Below are positions 52,150 to 64,000 of a stretch of DNA of 64,000 nucleotides, piece after piece; positions within the stretch are counted from its first letter, which is position 1, and every line of letters starts with the position of its first letter. This stretch comes from Glossina fuscipes. Lineage: Eukaryota > Arthropoda > Insecta > Diptera > Glossinidae. The notes under the pieces were generated by a model. That model did no database searches and had not been told where the DNA came from. It saw nothing but the letters and a program-made list of their open reading frames with translations. The DNA is taken from the NCBI RefSeq assembly GCF_014805625.2, contig NW_023998517.1, positions 704,573 to 768,572 of the forward strand, given 5' to 3'. Made by a program: the position numbers and the translations under genes.

Positions 52150-54789
52150 AGTGCTTGCGTATGCGTGCATTTGTGTGCATATGTTCGTGTTTGCGTTTGC
52201 GTGAGTGTTTGTATTCTTGCAGATTTGGGCAGGGTTGTTTTTTTTTTATATTCCTTTTTTTATATCTTTAAATGTATATATACACATATATATATATATA
52301 TGCATGCAAGCGCATACTGCTGTATATCTGTATCCTTGACTGTATGCACATACAAACTCCTAAACGTATTGATGAAAAAACTCAATTTTCATCCTTTTTA
52401 TTACGCACACGCATACACCGATATACATTTAAGTATAGTGATAAAGAACTACTTATATGCGATGAGATGAATTTTATAATAGATTAAAAATTGTCAAAAT
52501 TGACTTTATTATCGGTTAAGTGCATAGTAGAATGCTTATACGCACATTATTGAAACGCGTAAACGTCCAATGATAACAATATACATATATAAAATATATG
52601 AAAAGTATTTCGATAGAAGAGATTCAATTTGGAAAAAAATCAGAAATCTCTTCTTCAATAATCAATGAACATAACAACGGTGTGCTTTCAAGGATATACT
52701 TATACCTTAACGACAATACGTTACTAGTAATAATAGAATTTTTTATATTATTACGTTCAATTTTCCAACCAATAGAGAAATATATAAACGATTGTTTGTA
52801 ATATACTGAAGAATGAAAAGTCCCGGGACTTGTCACAAGTTTATGAAAAGGATGCACAAAAATTTACTAGACCTACCATGATAACCAGAAAAGTGAACGG
52901 TATCGATCTATGTAGTATATCAAGTCAAAGTCCCCGGGATTTGTTATTACTTGATCAGAATATGAGGTTTAGAACTTAGGCTTATCCTGATAATTCGATT
53001 TTCTGCATTATGCATACATAGAATACAAAGTACAGACAAACATCAACTGCTTCTATCCACAAGGATCATGGATCAAATATGATTTCTTTTAACAAGTAAG
53101 ATGTTTATTTGCACAGGTCCCGGAACTTGCTACTAATTTATATCAATTCAAATTTCGGCCGCATCAACAATAACTCGCGCACTCATTTACATTTGTGGAT
53201 ATCGAGTATTGAAAGTTCGCCTATGAAATCTCCGAGCGTAAAATTGAAATTAAAATCGAGCGAAGTTTGCGAAAAATTTAATCAATGAATCATAAGCTCT
53301 TCTGGTCAGTCTTTTTAATATAAAGCAAACTTTAGAAATAAGGAGCGAACTCTTAGCGAACGTTCATTAGTGAGGTATTTTGCACAGTGTGCTTTTAGGC
53401 ATAATTTGCCCGATTTATCAGAGAAGTACGTCGTAATCAGGGAAATGTTATCACAGATTGCAAGTTACTAGGCACCATGAGCAACCGATAAATTGGGGGA
53501 TCTCCACCAAATATGACAGATACTATTGGAATCTTTTCATTAGTGCACTGCCTTCTCCTGTAGCGCGAAACCTTTGAAGCAGACAGTGACGACAATGACA
53601 CTTTGTGTATGAAAAGGATTGCCTTGAAAATACTTACGCAGGTACTTATCCCTCGTAAAGAGCAAAATTTCCTCTTCCGACTTCCAGAAGAAGTGTGCAT
53701 CTGTAATACGGTGCCTGTTCACTTTACTTTCCCCCAATCTTGGTTTAGAACGTAAAAGCCATGACGCTATTTGCACAGAACTTCTAATTCTGCTTTTCTC
53801 AACATGACGCAGATTGGCTCAAGCCAAAGCTATTGCTTCTGCTCTTCACAAGAATTTCAATCCCAAAATTCGATTACTTTGCAAGGCAAAATGGAAGCAT
53901 ATCGTGTTTTAGTGTTTAAATAAATGATTTTGTGAAATTGAAGCATTAAAAAATTTAAAGCAGATTTTATATAATATAATATATATATATATATATAATT
54001 TTATCTCAATTTGAAAGTCAATAAAATCCTTATAAATCTATAGACGTTGATGGGAAAAGTTTCTTTGAAGTATGGAGAATTTGCTATCTCCTTATTGCTT
54101 ACACATGTTATAGTTAGTCTAAAAAATATTAAGTCTTGCAAAAAAGATGTTATTAGTTTCATCGCTAACACCAATGTAAACGAATACGATATGACTGAAT
54201 GGAATAAATTTGTTAACCTCTAACTGCTGAAGGCTAAATGCCTTCTTAACTACCTATCATTATTGTTTCCGATAATTCGTTTGCTTGTTGAAGAAAAGTA
54301 ATCGAATTATTTGATTCCTAGAAACGTGTTCGAAAATTCGTGTTGGTTCGTGTTCGAACAAAACGTGTGTTGTTACACTTCCAAAAGTCTAGATAGCAAT
54401 AATTCTTCGTAACTAATAAATCAAATTCTTTACATTCGTATACGTGTGCACGAACATACGTATATTCGAGTCATTGGCTTACTTACTTACTATGTGTTTG
54501 TCCCTTGATGGATTTTTACGAAAAAAAGAAAATACAGTACAGAGTAAGGTAAAACATTCTCATATAATATAATAAGTCAGTTTTTACGGTCTTTAGTTTT
54601 AAAACGAACGGTATAACGAACGTATATAAAGTATCCTACTCTCTTTTAGTATGTTCTTCGAAAGGTTTTTTTAAAACTTTTTATACAGTTTTCTTTATCA
54701 TTATTTTGTCATCGTTTCAATGCTAGCGCAGAGAAGAATTCTTTTTATAATATCAACAAAAAATGTAATCAAAACAAATCCAAAGAGAA

Positions 54790-54813
54790 AATTATTATTA
54801 TTATTATTATTAT
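54790..54813. repeat. (ATT)n microsatellite
   Basis: Eight ATT units, about 560 bases upstream of the Ama start codon. Confidence 0.9.
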
Positions 54814-55201
54814 CAATGCAATGCAGTGCAACAACAATAACAATAACAAAAAGAACAACTTAAACAAAGAAGGATTGATTTAAAGCGCATATAAGGAAAG
54901 TGAATGTATGACCGATAAAAGCTTATAGATCATATATAGTGAAACTAAGCGCACATAAAGGAAAAAGAAAACAAAAAAAAAGAAAAAAAAAAAGGGGGGA
55001 AAAAATCGAAAAAAGAAAGCAGTAAAATACTAAAGAGTGTGAAAAGGGAAGAGATGAGAGTAACGTTAACTGTATACATGCATACATACATACATATACA
55101 TATATGATATAATTAATCATAACCGCAAGCAAAATAAACGAACAACTGCTTGAAGAGATTATCATTTCGTGGGCTTAACTGTGTGAGTTCAAAGTCAATC
55201 T

Positions 55202-55207
55202 TCAGTC
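55202..55207 (+). promoter_or_regulatory. Ama: Candidate Ama initiator (TCAGTC)
   Basis: TCAGTC matches the arthropod initiator consensus and lies about 165 bases upstream of the Ama ATG. No TATA box sits 30 bases upstream, and no downstream promoter element was seen at +28. Another possible core promoter is the TATATAAA at 54623-54630. Neither is proven. Confidence 0.25.
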
Positions 55208-55369
55208 TGGCATTATAAGTGCTCGAGTGTATACAACAGTTGAACGGTGACAGTTCAAGTAGACGATATATTCAAAAAAAATACTAATTTTTTTTTTTTT
55301 TTTTTCGATTAAAAAGTTGAACGCAGTGGTTCATATACAAAACAACAACAACAGCAAACAAAAAGAAAA

Positions 55370-56392
55370 ATGCAATTAATATATAATTTAAAGCTTCTGT
55401 TTATTATATTGTGGGCGCATCTGATACAAAACGCATTGACCGCTATTACAAGCTCGTCGCCCGCTATTAGTGGTATTACTAAAGATATTGTCGCCAACAT
55501 TGGCGAGGATATCGAATTCAATTGTACCGTTCAAAATGTCGGCCGTCTTTCTGTGAGCTGGGCAAAACGTACCCCGAAATCGGGTTCCGGTTCGGTGGTT
55601 CTATCAATGCGTAGCATACTTAGCTTAAGTGATCCTCGCTACACAATTGTCGAGACTAAGGATAATAAGACTGATAGTGCCGTTTACACGTTTAAGATAA
55701 CGAAAATCGAAACTTCCGATACGGGATCATATGAATGTCAAGTTATTCTTGCTGCCACCGAGAAAATCACGAAAACCCTAAACTTGGCCGTTAAACATCC
55801 AGCAATTATATCCCAAGAACGTACTCCCAAAAGTATGGTGGTAACTGAGGGAGAGAGTTTAGAAATCACTTGCTATGCCGACGGTTTCCCCCAACCTACT
55901 TTATCGTGGGAACGGGCACACAATGCCATAATGCCTGCGGGTGGTCAGATGCACTTGGGAGCCATTTTGCGGATCAAAGAAGTGCATCGTTTAGATCGTG
56001 GAGCTTATTATTGCATTGCCACGAACGGAGTTGGTCAACCGGATCGTCGTCTCATACGCGTCGAAGTGGAATTTCGTCCTCAGATTGCCATACAAAGACC
56101 TAAAATCGCTCAAATGCTTTCCCACGCCGCGGAATTAGAGTGCACCGTACAAGCGTATCCGGCACCCGCAGTGTTTTGGTATCGCAATGGCGCCAAATTG
56201 CAAACTGACTCGCAGCATGAAATTTCGAATACCGCATCATCGCATGAAACCACCACTTCGGTGCTGCGCATAGCCAGTATTAGCGAATCGGATTTTGGTG
56301 ATTATTATTGCAATGCTACAAATAAATTGGGGCACGCTGATGCTAGACTTCATCTTTTTCAACCCGTCATACCGGTTCCATCGATATTTTAA
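55370..56392 (+). CDS. Ama: Amalgam, secreted three-Ig-domain adhesion protein
   Basis: Single uninterrupted coding exon of 340 residues; Drosophila Ama is of nearly the same length (about 333). Ama is a secreted immunoglobulin-superfamily protein that binds the receptor Neurotactin and acts in axon fasciculation and cell adhesion (family knowledge). Residues 1-25 form a hydrophobic signal peptide (LLFIILWAHL core). Three Ig domains follow, each with its cysteine pair and tryptophan: Cys52/Cys123 with Trp64, Cys168/Cys215 with Trp180, Cys258/Cys314 with Trp270, and the usual D-x-G-x-Y-x-C ending. Potential N-glycosylation sites are Asn51, Asn99 and Asn315. The C-terminus RLHLFQPVIPVPS matches Drosophila almost exactly; there is no transmembrane segment. 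The ATG at 55370 has the A-rich context GAAAAATG and is the only start that provides a signal peptide. Ama lies next to zen with opposite polarity. Identification is secure. Confidence 0.97.
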   Translation: MQLIYNLKLLFIILWAHLIQNALTAITSSSPAISGITKDIVANIGEDIEFNCTVQNVGRLSVSWAKRTPKSGSGSVVLSMRSILSLSDPRYTIVETKDNKTDSAVYTFKITKIETSDTGSYECQVILAATEKITKTLNLAVKHPAIISQERTPKSMVVTEGESLEITCYADGFPQPTLSWERAHNAIMPAGGQMHLGAILRIKEVHRLDRGAYYCIATNGVGQPDRRLIRVEVEFRPQIAIQRPKIAQMLSHAAELECTVQAYPAPAVFWYRNGAKLQTDSQHEISNTASSHETTTSVLRIASISESDFGDYYCNATNKLGHADARLHLFQPVIPVPSIF

Positions 56393-56825
56393 ATAAGGTT
56401 TTTTTTTTTTCCTTTTGCACATCCATCGACATTTTTGCATTTTTTTTTTTTTTTTAAGAATTTCAAGCACTTAACGCATTCCTTCCACACCAATAATTTC
56501 ATTTCATTTTCCTTCTCTCGCAGCATAACCATCATCACCGCAATGCTTCTTGAGCACAAAAAAAAAAAAAAAAAAACAAATGAAAGACTTCAAAAGACAT
56601 AAAAAAGTTTTTTTTTTTTATATTTTCGGCAAATTTAATTTACTTGTTAGTGCATTAATTGAATTAAATATATACGTGTATACGAATGTGTGTTAATAAG
56701 AAATATACGCATAAGAAAAATATTTCCTTTTTGTATATAATTTTTTGTATTAATTTTTATGACATTGAACAAATGTTGCTTTAAAAGATCTGCGCTCTTT
56801 CTGCCTCTCCCTTTCTCTTTTTCTG

Positions 56826-56860
<35 letters not shown>

Positions 56861-56888
56861 ATGTGACACATCAATAAAAAAGAATAAA
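56393..56888 (+). other. Ama: Probable Ama 3' UTR with poly(A) signals
   Basis: AT-rich sequence with long T and A runs and a (CT)15 tract at 56830-56859, ending at two AATAAA signals (56873-56878 and 56883-56888). Its extent is inferred from these signals only. Confidence 0.4.
56830..56859. repeat. (CT)15 microsatellite
   Basis: Uninterrupted CT run in the likely Ama 3' UTR. Read on the minus strand it produces a spurious Arg/Glu open frame. Confidence 0.9.
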
Positions 56889-58412
56889 AAGAACAGATAT
56901 TTTTGAGCAAACTTAATTTCGTCTGTGCTGTACCTTTGAAGAAAGTTTTGGCATAAGATGAAGCTGTCCACGCCTAGAACTGTTCTTTAGTGTAGAGAGA
57001 ATGCGGCTGTATCTAGCAGTAATTGTTACGTTAATTTTATCCCTCAAGTTCATCCACAACATTTTAGGTTAATTTTTAGCAGTGATATGCTATAAGATGT
57101 ACCCAACTGCTACAACCTGCCTATCTGCGCGTTTAACTACAGGGATATGAAAGAACGGACAAGAGAACGGAATCTAATTCATAACAATTGTACAAGGCCT
57201 TGGCAGAAATCGTTAAGGTTAAATATGGTATGAGTAGTCACCACAAATCAAGGGCCTTAATGTCATTAACATCAGTTGCGTATGGTCCTGCTTGCAACTC
57301 AAAGACATGGCTATAAAATTTTCCAAAACACAGATAAATTTGCGATGTACTTGGTATGAAGAATCAAAAGCTCACTGTTTGTTTCTGCTGATGCAAAGCC
57401 TCATTGTGGTCCTATGTTCAGGTCTAATCCAGACAGCTGCTACGAACGTCTGTAGGAATTTTTCTACATGCTTAGGGGCGATATTTGGTGGCACCAAAAG
57501 TTTTCATGATTGCCTTCTTGCTTATGCTCGCAAGAAGTCAGAAAAGAAGAGAGAGACAAAGCCATTATCTTCTTATTCGCGTCTTCTGCAAGAAATATGA
57601 TTAGACTTCCATTGTCGTTCTCTGTATATAATCCTTCCCGATCACCATTATGGCTACGTAAACAGAGGGCATCCTTTAGGTGGCGGATCAAACACTGAGG
57701 AAAGGAAACTTGTTTTGGTGAAGACCAAAGAAAGAAATAGAGTTACAGCAATTTTTCATATTGATTTCCTTAGGTTGATAAAAACAAAAGAAAATCCACA
57801 ATTTCACTTCTCCATTACAATGATCGCTTAACATCGACGCTTCACTTCTAGTTCATGCAATCCGCAAGTGAGTCCGCGGGTCTAAATATTGAAGTGTGCC
57901 ATCTGTGGCGTTTATTATTAAAAATTTTATTTTATTGACTAAGAATTTCAAAATCAATTTTTTTTTCTTAGAAAAAATCTTGCAAAAAAAGTTAAGGTTA
58001 TGTCCGTCTGTCTATATGAATCGATGTCCATAACGCCACGATTACAATTTAATAAGGAGGCTGTCACGTTATAGCTGCTGATATTGGAACGTAACAAACG
58101 GGATATCGAATTAGGTGAATCAACGACTTTTGGAGATGATTAGTCAAAGTTAATTTTTGGTTATTCTAATAGCAGCATTTTTTTAATTGTTATCCATAAA
58201 ACAGAATTTATCTAAAAATTTTGATTGAGAGCAAACTATAAAAATTTCCCGTCAATGTAACGTGTGATGAATGGAATACTAAAAAAGTTTATTTAGTCCC
58301 ACTAACCGGATAACACTCACAAACAAGCGACATAAATTTTAAATAACGATCGTATTTTATATCGTTATAAACAAACTGTGTACATTCAAGTGCTTTGCGA
58401 GAGCCCACTCAA

Positions 58413-58413
58413 C

Positions 58414-58459
<46 letters not shown>

Positions 58460-58461
58460 CG
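58413..58461. repeat. (TA)n microsatellite, interrupted
   Basis: Long TA tract with CATA and GTATA interruptions. Confidence 0.9.
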
Positions 58462-60030
58462 TAACACATATATTCAGGTACACTCAGGCATGTACTACCT
58501 CCCTGCTTCACGGAGACAAAATTACTCTCAATAAATTTCCGAAAAACATTCTTTTGCACCTTTAAATCAATACAGAAAGTTATTGCTAACCAAAGCTATG
58601 CGTTATGAAAAGTGAAAATGCAAACATGACAAAAACAACAACAACGATACAGGGACTATGCAGTTTTACAATAGTATGCCTGTGTAAACGCGCGCGCGCC
58701 TGTGCGTGCATGTGTGTGCTTATGTATGCATAAATTTAACGCTTTTATGCAAACACACATATGCACATGTACTTAGGTATATAAACTATGTTTTGATGGC
58801 TTCATGGTACTGACAGCAACTTTGTATGCATGCATATGTATGAGATTGTGTACGTTTACATGTGTGAACTTTGTCTACGTAGATTGTTGTGGCAGCCGGT
58901 GTGACTAAAAATTTCCTTGTTTTTTTTTCTCTTTCTCATGCTTTCACAAACGTTGAGTTAAAAAGGTGGTTGATTGTAAGTATGTAGCCGAATGGTCGGT
59001 CGTCTATATTAGAAATGGTTGCAGACAACAGCATGTTCGCACGTATATCGTGTATATATTCCTATAAATAACAAACACAACTAAATTCTCTCTCAGACAT
59101 GTCGCTTACCTACATAAATTCTATGCATTCTATCGTTACACATACAAGCAAAGCCAATGGTTCAACCTTTTTTGTAGACACTTTATATGAATTTAGTCTC
59201 GAAACGAGTAATAAAGTTAATGTGCTGTCCTACGACGAACCTTGAACACTGAACATGAAATAAAAATCATACAATATCTTGTTTCTTGTTTACCTGAAAA
59301 AGCCGTGAAAGAAAGTCTTCTCAATAATAACGACGAGTATGACGATGCTCGGATTTTTTAGTTATTAAATTCTCTTCTTGTATTTTCGTATTGAAAATGT
59401 ACTTAAAGCGTAACTGTTCACGTTCAGATTTCTATAACAATTTTACTGGCGTTACGACCATCGCTCACAGACAAAGTCTTTCAGGGATTGCAGCACTACT
59501 TTCCGGTGGCCTATCTTCAGCATTTGCAGCAGGAAGAGTAGATAAGCAGACATAACAAAATATGAACTGCAGGCGTGGAATGCGTAGCTGGTAAGCGCTG
59601 CCTCAAACAATAGAGACCCTCTAACAATGGAAAATTACAAAACCAACAACTAACAGCACCAAGAGTACATTTTTCTCGATGTTTCCTTTGAGTGTTCACC
59701 CCATCAAGGCTGGGTAACTAGAATGACGAAGCCAACAGACCGATGAAGATCATTTCAACGTTTTTCCATACACAAACGCACACACACACACACATATATA
59801 TATATATGTATACATATACATCTAATTTTCATTACATCTCCCGGGTCTGTTTAGTAGACGAAACCAAAAAAGATTCTTTTTTTACCTCTTTTATCGGCGC
59901 CTATCTGCAGAAAAAATAAATAAGAGAGTGAAATTATTCCTCTCTTTCAACAGGCGAATGAATAGAAAGCGTCAAGTCGGGATAGGATTAAGAAGCTTAG
60001 GAAACTCATAGATAAGCATTCATGCCCTCC

Positions 60031-60054
60031 ATATATATATATATATATATATAT
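60031..60054. repeat. (AT)n microsatellite
   Basis: Twelve AT units. Confidence 0.9.
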
Positions 60055-61096
60055 CTGAATGTCACAAAGCGGATGATTAAACCAATCATGGGTACATAAA
60101 CATTTGTTCTATACATCTACTGCACGAGAATATATTAATTTCATCATTCTGTTTCCATATACGAAATGCCTTGTGTGTGTGCAATGTCAATATCCATTTG
60201 ATCGTATCTTTTATAATATTTCAAATTCATATCTCTTTGTCTTTACATTAATTATTATTAGATATAAAGCAAAAGCAAGAGTACGTGCAAAGTAAGGAAA
60301 TTTCATTGTTTTTTAATTAGATTTGCTTTCGCAATTTCAAAGCGAAGAAGACGCAACTTGAAAACTGGAAGCCGGCAGTAGAAGAAACCATGAAAGAAAA
60401 AGTGGCAATAGATTCTGTCTACCGATATTAACTGTGCGTTTTATAGAACTCCTCCCCTTTTTAATTTTCAAAGATGGCTTGTTATATATGTCCGCAAAGC
60501 AAAAGAGAAACGGATCGCATGAATATTACGGGAATTGTTATAACCTGGAGTTGCTACCACAACCCGACATAAAGCGTAATTATTTTCCCAGAGACTTGCT
60601 TACAAATGTTTCCCTTTTACGGTTAAAATAGATCGATTTTTCTTCTTGCCAAGCTTCGAATAAATCGCATATATAAATAAATTTGCATTATTTACATATA
60701 GTTTTTACTTAACGCAACCATTCGATCAACACAATTTATTCAAATTAAAATTTGAAATCACTTGAAACGCAATAGGTGTTAAAGATTCGTCTTAAAGCGC
60801 CAGCAGCGCATGTAAAATTTCTCCGATACTTTCATTAAATTCTATAGCAAGGCAATAGCAATTGATATTTTGGCGCCTTGGTTTTCGTACCAATAATTGT
60901 AACAAAATCAGTCGCGTGTAAATAGAATGTGCAATGAACGTAGGATGTTTATCGATTTTCAAGAAACTTCCCCTTTCTGATTATTGGAAATTACTATCAA
61001 AATGTGAAAAGTCTGGTCACATGTTCGTTCGCCAGACTATGTGTGAGAGGGTAGTTCTATGTATGCATGTATTTGCATTTGTATAAGATTGTATGC

Positions 61097-61138
<42 letters not shown>

Positions 61139-61140
61139 GA
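61097..61140. repeat. (GAAA)n-(GA)n microsatellite
   Basis: About six GAAA units pass into about ten GA units. It creates a false Lys/Glu/Arg open frame. Confidence 0.9.
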
Positions 61141-61323
61141 CAGGAACGAAGAGAGAATTTATTTAATATTTGCATATGAATTTATGTACGTTAATGTGTT
61201 TATCGCTATTGTCACAATTCATCCCTTAATCGTATTTATGGTGTTCAGAAACGTTTCGATTTTCAGTAACATTCCAAATTCTCCAGCATCACTAGTCCAA
61301 TTTATATGGATATATTCATTTCA

Positions 61324-61351
61324 TTTTTTTTTTTTTTTTTTTTTTTTTTTT
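61324..61351. repeat. Poly-T tract (28 bases)
   Basis: Uninterrupted T run. Confidence 0.9.
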
Positions 61352-63579
61352 GCGTTTTCTACGTTTTGCTTAGATTACGCTTTAGTTGTGATATGAATTT
61401 TATTTGCACTCAATTAAAACATGAAAGACAGTACGACGATAACCTCGAGTACTAAGATAGAATTTTATTCGAAATAATATTAAATTGCAGCGCAAGAACG
61501 TGCTTGGCGCTCCAGGGATAATATGTACAAGAAATTTACTTAATTAAGACATGAAAAATAAACGAAACTTTATACGAAAAGGCAAAGTGAAATTTCATTA
61601 TATTTATAAACTCGAAATTTAAAAATTTCTTTAAATCAGTAAAAAAAAAAAAAAACAAACTTTTCCCAAGTGCCTGCAATGGTAAATTGAAATCTTTCTT
61701 TCACTCAGATCTAAATTCAAAAGAAAACATAGTATTTAATGGTTCAAGGTAACGCTCAACATTGTTTTTGGGATTGAGTTCATATTTATTGTGTATTGGA
61801 AATTATTATTTGCGGATATCGGGAAGCAATGTTCGAGTGCATTACAAGAATCGGGCCACAGTAGTTCTTGCTGTCAGGTTCTTGCACCTAGGTTTTGTTT
61901 CTTCAACTCGAAAATATCCAAAAACTATAATAAAAGATATCAACTTACACTATATCTACCATCTAGGATTATGATCGCTTGTTTCATCTCTTTAACCAAG
62001 CTTTGTGATAGAAGTTTGTGAGGAGAGGATATTTGTAGCCCGTTTCGCAGCATCTAAATTTCTAGATCTACAAACTGCTATTCCTGACTTCATCCCTTGT
62101 CCAAAAATGCGCCTTATATTTTGATACTTTTGTCCGAAAATAGTATTTACTTTTGTGATTTTGATTAGTTCGGGTATTTTCATTTAACCCTATATATGCT
62201 AAACATAAAATCTTCTACGCTGGACACGGTATGGTGATCCAAACCAAAAAAGGTGACGGTATTTATAAGAATCCTAAAGCTAGAGGGCTAGCAAAATAGA
62301 CCTTTCAGGTCGCCCTGCGAATTGCCCATATAACAAGTACAGGCCCTTCTATATAAAATTCTACTAATGTACTCCTTGACTGACATACTAATACATATCA
62401 ATTTTCTCATCAAAGCAAACACTTCTCCTGTGATTTTCTCTCGATGCTATTCCTTTAGTGAAACTTATCTTTTTCGCAAGCTCTTTCGATGTTTCTTCAT
62501 TTAGCCCTAAACGTGTACTCAGTTAAAATAACCCGTTCGCTATTGGGGCCTGGATAGAAAAGCATTCACCAAAATCCAAGACATGTGATGTATGTAATGT
62601 CGGGGCGTGTGTCACAGGTACGTTACGAATGTTACAGTTCGTAGCGAAAGAGTTAAACTATTACAGTGACGGTGGTAAAAGGAAAAGAAATGATCCAAGA
62701 CATTTTCCAGTACAGCTTTGTACTTGTACTTGGGAATTCCATACAACTTTAAACAAAGTTATTTACAGCCGTTGTTGTCCTTTTTTCGATTCGCCTAAAC
62801 TAAATTGGTTTTATGTTTTGCTTTGTGAATTGTTAGCCATATATTCGGATATATGCAATGTTTAAATGCCGGTGCATTTAGTAAATGTATGGTCGCGATA
62901 AACTAACGGCATTATAATCGTTTTCCCGCCAATTAAAGTTCCTTCCAAGCGACTTATTTAGTAAATATCGAATGAAAAAATAAATTCAAAATATATTCCT
63001 GCAGTCTTGTTTATTTTCAAAATACTCCATAACACCCTGTAACGAACGTTAAACTTATTTTAATAAAACAAAACAACAAAATTTTTGTTTCACTTCCAAT
63101 GCGAAACGAAGTAAATTTCAAACGTGCATGCGCATAGCTGAACGTTTTTATTTTCTTTGAATTACGGATGGGTAGAAGAGGAGGGGGAGGTGGTCTTCTT
63201 TTTGATTTTAACTTCCCTTTCTTTTCACGTGTTTTATGCTGTGTGACTGTGCAGATGCTTGGGGGCATCATAGACTCAAAGAATTTGAATGCGAACCGTT
63301 TGTGGAAATTTGAGTAAATTCACTTCCAGTGTAACATCGAACGAAGAGTATATTTAACAAGCGCTCCAAATGCTTGGCGATGTCTGAGAATCTCAGCTAT
63401 AAGCTTTCAACACCTTCGCATAGCATCAACTGAGATTTTCATATTTGTTCAATGTTGACATGCAAGTAAAGTGGATAAATACGCGTAATAATTTAAATAC
63501 TCGCAATGCGTAAAATGTTTTCGAAGATTGTGTGTGCGTATCTTTTACTAAATACTTTGCGATGTTGGTTGTGCGCTTT

Positions 63580-63606
63580 GTGCCCAATGTGCCCAATGTG
63601 CCCAAT
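63580..63606. repeat. 9-base tandem repeat (GTGCCCAAT x3)
   Basis: Three perfect head-to-tail units. On the minus strand they read as a short Gly-Thr-Leu repeat, which is not taken as coding. Confidence 0.9.
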
Positions 63607-64000
63607 GTGTGCCTGTGTGCCAGTGTACGTACGTGCGTATGTAAGTAAACTAAATTTGCCAGTCGCAGCCGCCAGTCAATGAAGGATAATAATTCCGTAT
63701 ATGGCAACTAAAGCAGGGTGTGTAGCGAATTGGTAGTAAGTGCATACATACGTATCGAATAATAATGGCGTCTCAAATTTTACTTAATGTGATGTTGTTA
63801 ATGAGCACTATCTCACCACTTTAAACAGATTGAGATAAATTAATAGAGAAAGTTTTAAAGTTTCTTTGTTTGTAAATTTAAATTTAAATATAAATATGAT
63901 TAACACACGACTGCAAAGTGACGAGATGGATGAACAGTAGTGAACTATAAAAATGTCTCGTAAGCAGTCAATGACTTTGAATAAAGAATAAATGCTAAGC

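Larger units (their letters stand above)
44491..55200. other. zen-Ama intergenic region, right part: no gene seen
   Basis: AT-rich non-coding DNA with TA microsatellites (47170-47192, 52123-52149, 53979-53996), a 20-base T run (49541-49560), a near-palindromic CATA/GTATA tract (49320-49372), an imperfect CCAG/CAAG-rich minisatellite near 51730-51780, three copies of a GTCCCGG motif (52820-53130) and two related AGGTGGCGC segments (45099, 46168). No homeodomain or other domain was seen in any frame; in particular no bicoid. Confidence 0.6.
56889..64000. other. Region downstream of Ama: no gene seen
   Basis: AT-rich sequence on the side where Deformed would lie in other flies, but no Dfd exon or homeodomain is reached. 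It contains TA microsatellites (58413-58461, 60031-60054), GAAA/GA and T tracts (61097-61140, 61324-61351) and a 9-base tandem repeat (63580-63606). Open frames up to about 110 codons show no recognisable domain. Confidence 0.6.

Noticed and set aside
56750..56971. 73-codon minus-strand open frame with Arg/Glu repeats
   Set aside because: It is the antisense translation of the (CT)15 microsatellite in the probable Ama 3' UTR.
57125..57160. TTTAACTACAGGGATATG, partly resembling the reverse complement of the mir-10/mir-993 family
   Set aside because: Mismatches fall in the seed and no matching hairpin arm is visible. I saw no mir-10 or mir-993 precursor anywhere in the window.
57292..57600. 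102-codon plus-strand open frame with an internal hydrophobic stretch downstream of Ama
   Set aside because: No family resemblance. The hydrophobic stretch is not at the N-terminus, and overlapping open frames occur on both strands.

Overview
The window is AT-rich insect nuclear DNA from the anterior part of a Hox (Antennapedia) complex. Three protein-coding genes are supported: proboscipedia (pb, minus strand, first coding exon only), zerknüllt (zen, minus strand, complete in two exons) and Amalgam (Ama, plus strand, one complete coding exon). The order pb-zen-Ama, together with Ama itself, points to a cyclorrhaphan fly. The similarity to Drosophila proteins and the missing bicoid between zen and Ama suggest a non-drosophilid higher fly; a tephritid fruit fly is my best guess, but that is inference.

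Layout. 1-14685: part of a large pb intron with many microsatellites and no recognisable exon. 14686-15103: pb first coding exon, ending just after the YPWM hexapeptide; the pb homeodomain exons must lie beyond the left edge. 15104-39146: the pb-zen interval (24 kb), non-coding except for transposon debris. The main relic is a minus-strand LTR-retrotransposon fragment at about 27.8-29.75 kb, with a tRNA-Ser-type primer binding site and a broken gag. Just 3' of zen, at 37.64-37.93 kb, there is a dense cluster of Dorsal-like sites. 39226-40236: zen. 40237-55369: the zen-Ama interval, holding a tiny mariner-type MITE, two adjoining copies of a dispersed repeat, a decayed mariner transposase and no homeodomain. 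55370-56392: Ama. 56393-64000: Ama 3' UTR and further non-coding sequence; Deformed is not reached.

How the genes relate. Pb and Zen are homeodomain transcription factors; Pb patterns the mouthparts and Zen, the fly Hox3 derivative, specifies dorsal/extraembryonic tissue. Ama is a secreted three-Ig-domain adhesion protein embedded in the complex. They share a chromosomal block rather than a pathway. Nearly all other open frames are short, low in complexity or antisense shadows and were not called. I found no previously undescribed gene system; the observations most worth following up are the missing bicoid, the Dorsal-site cluster on the pb side of zen, and the gene orientations.
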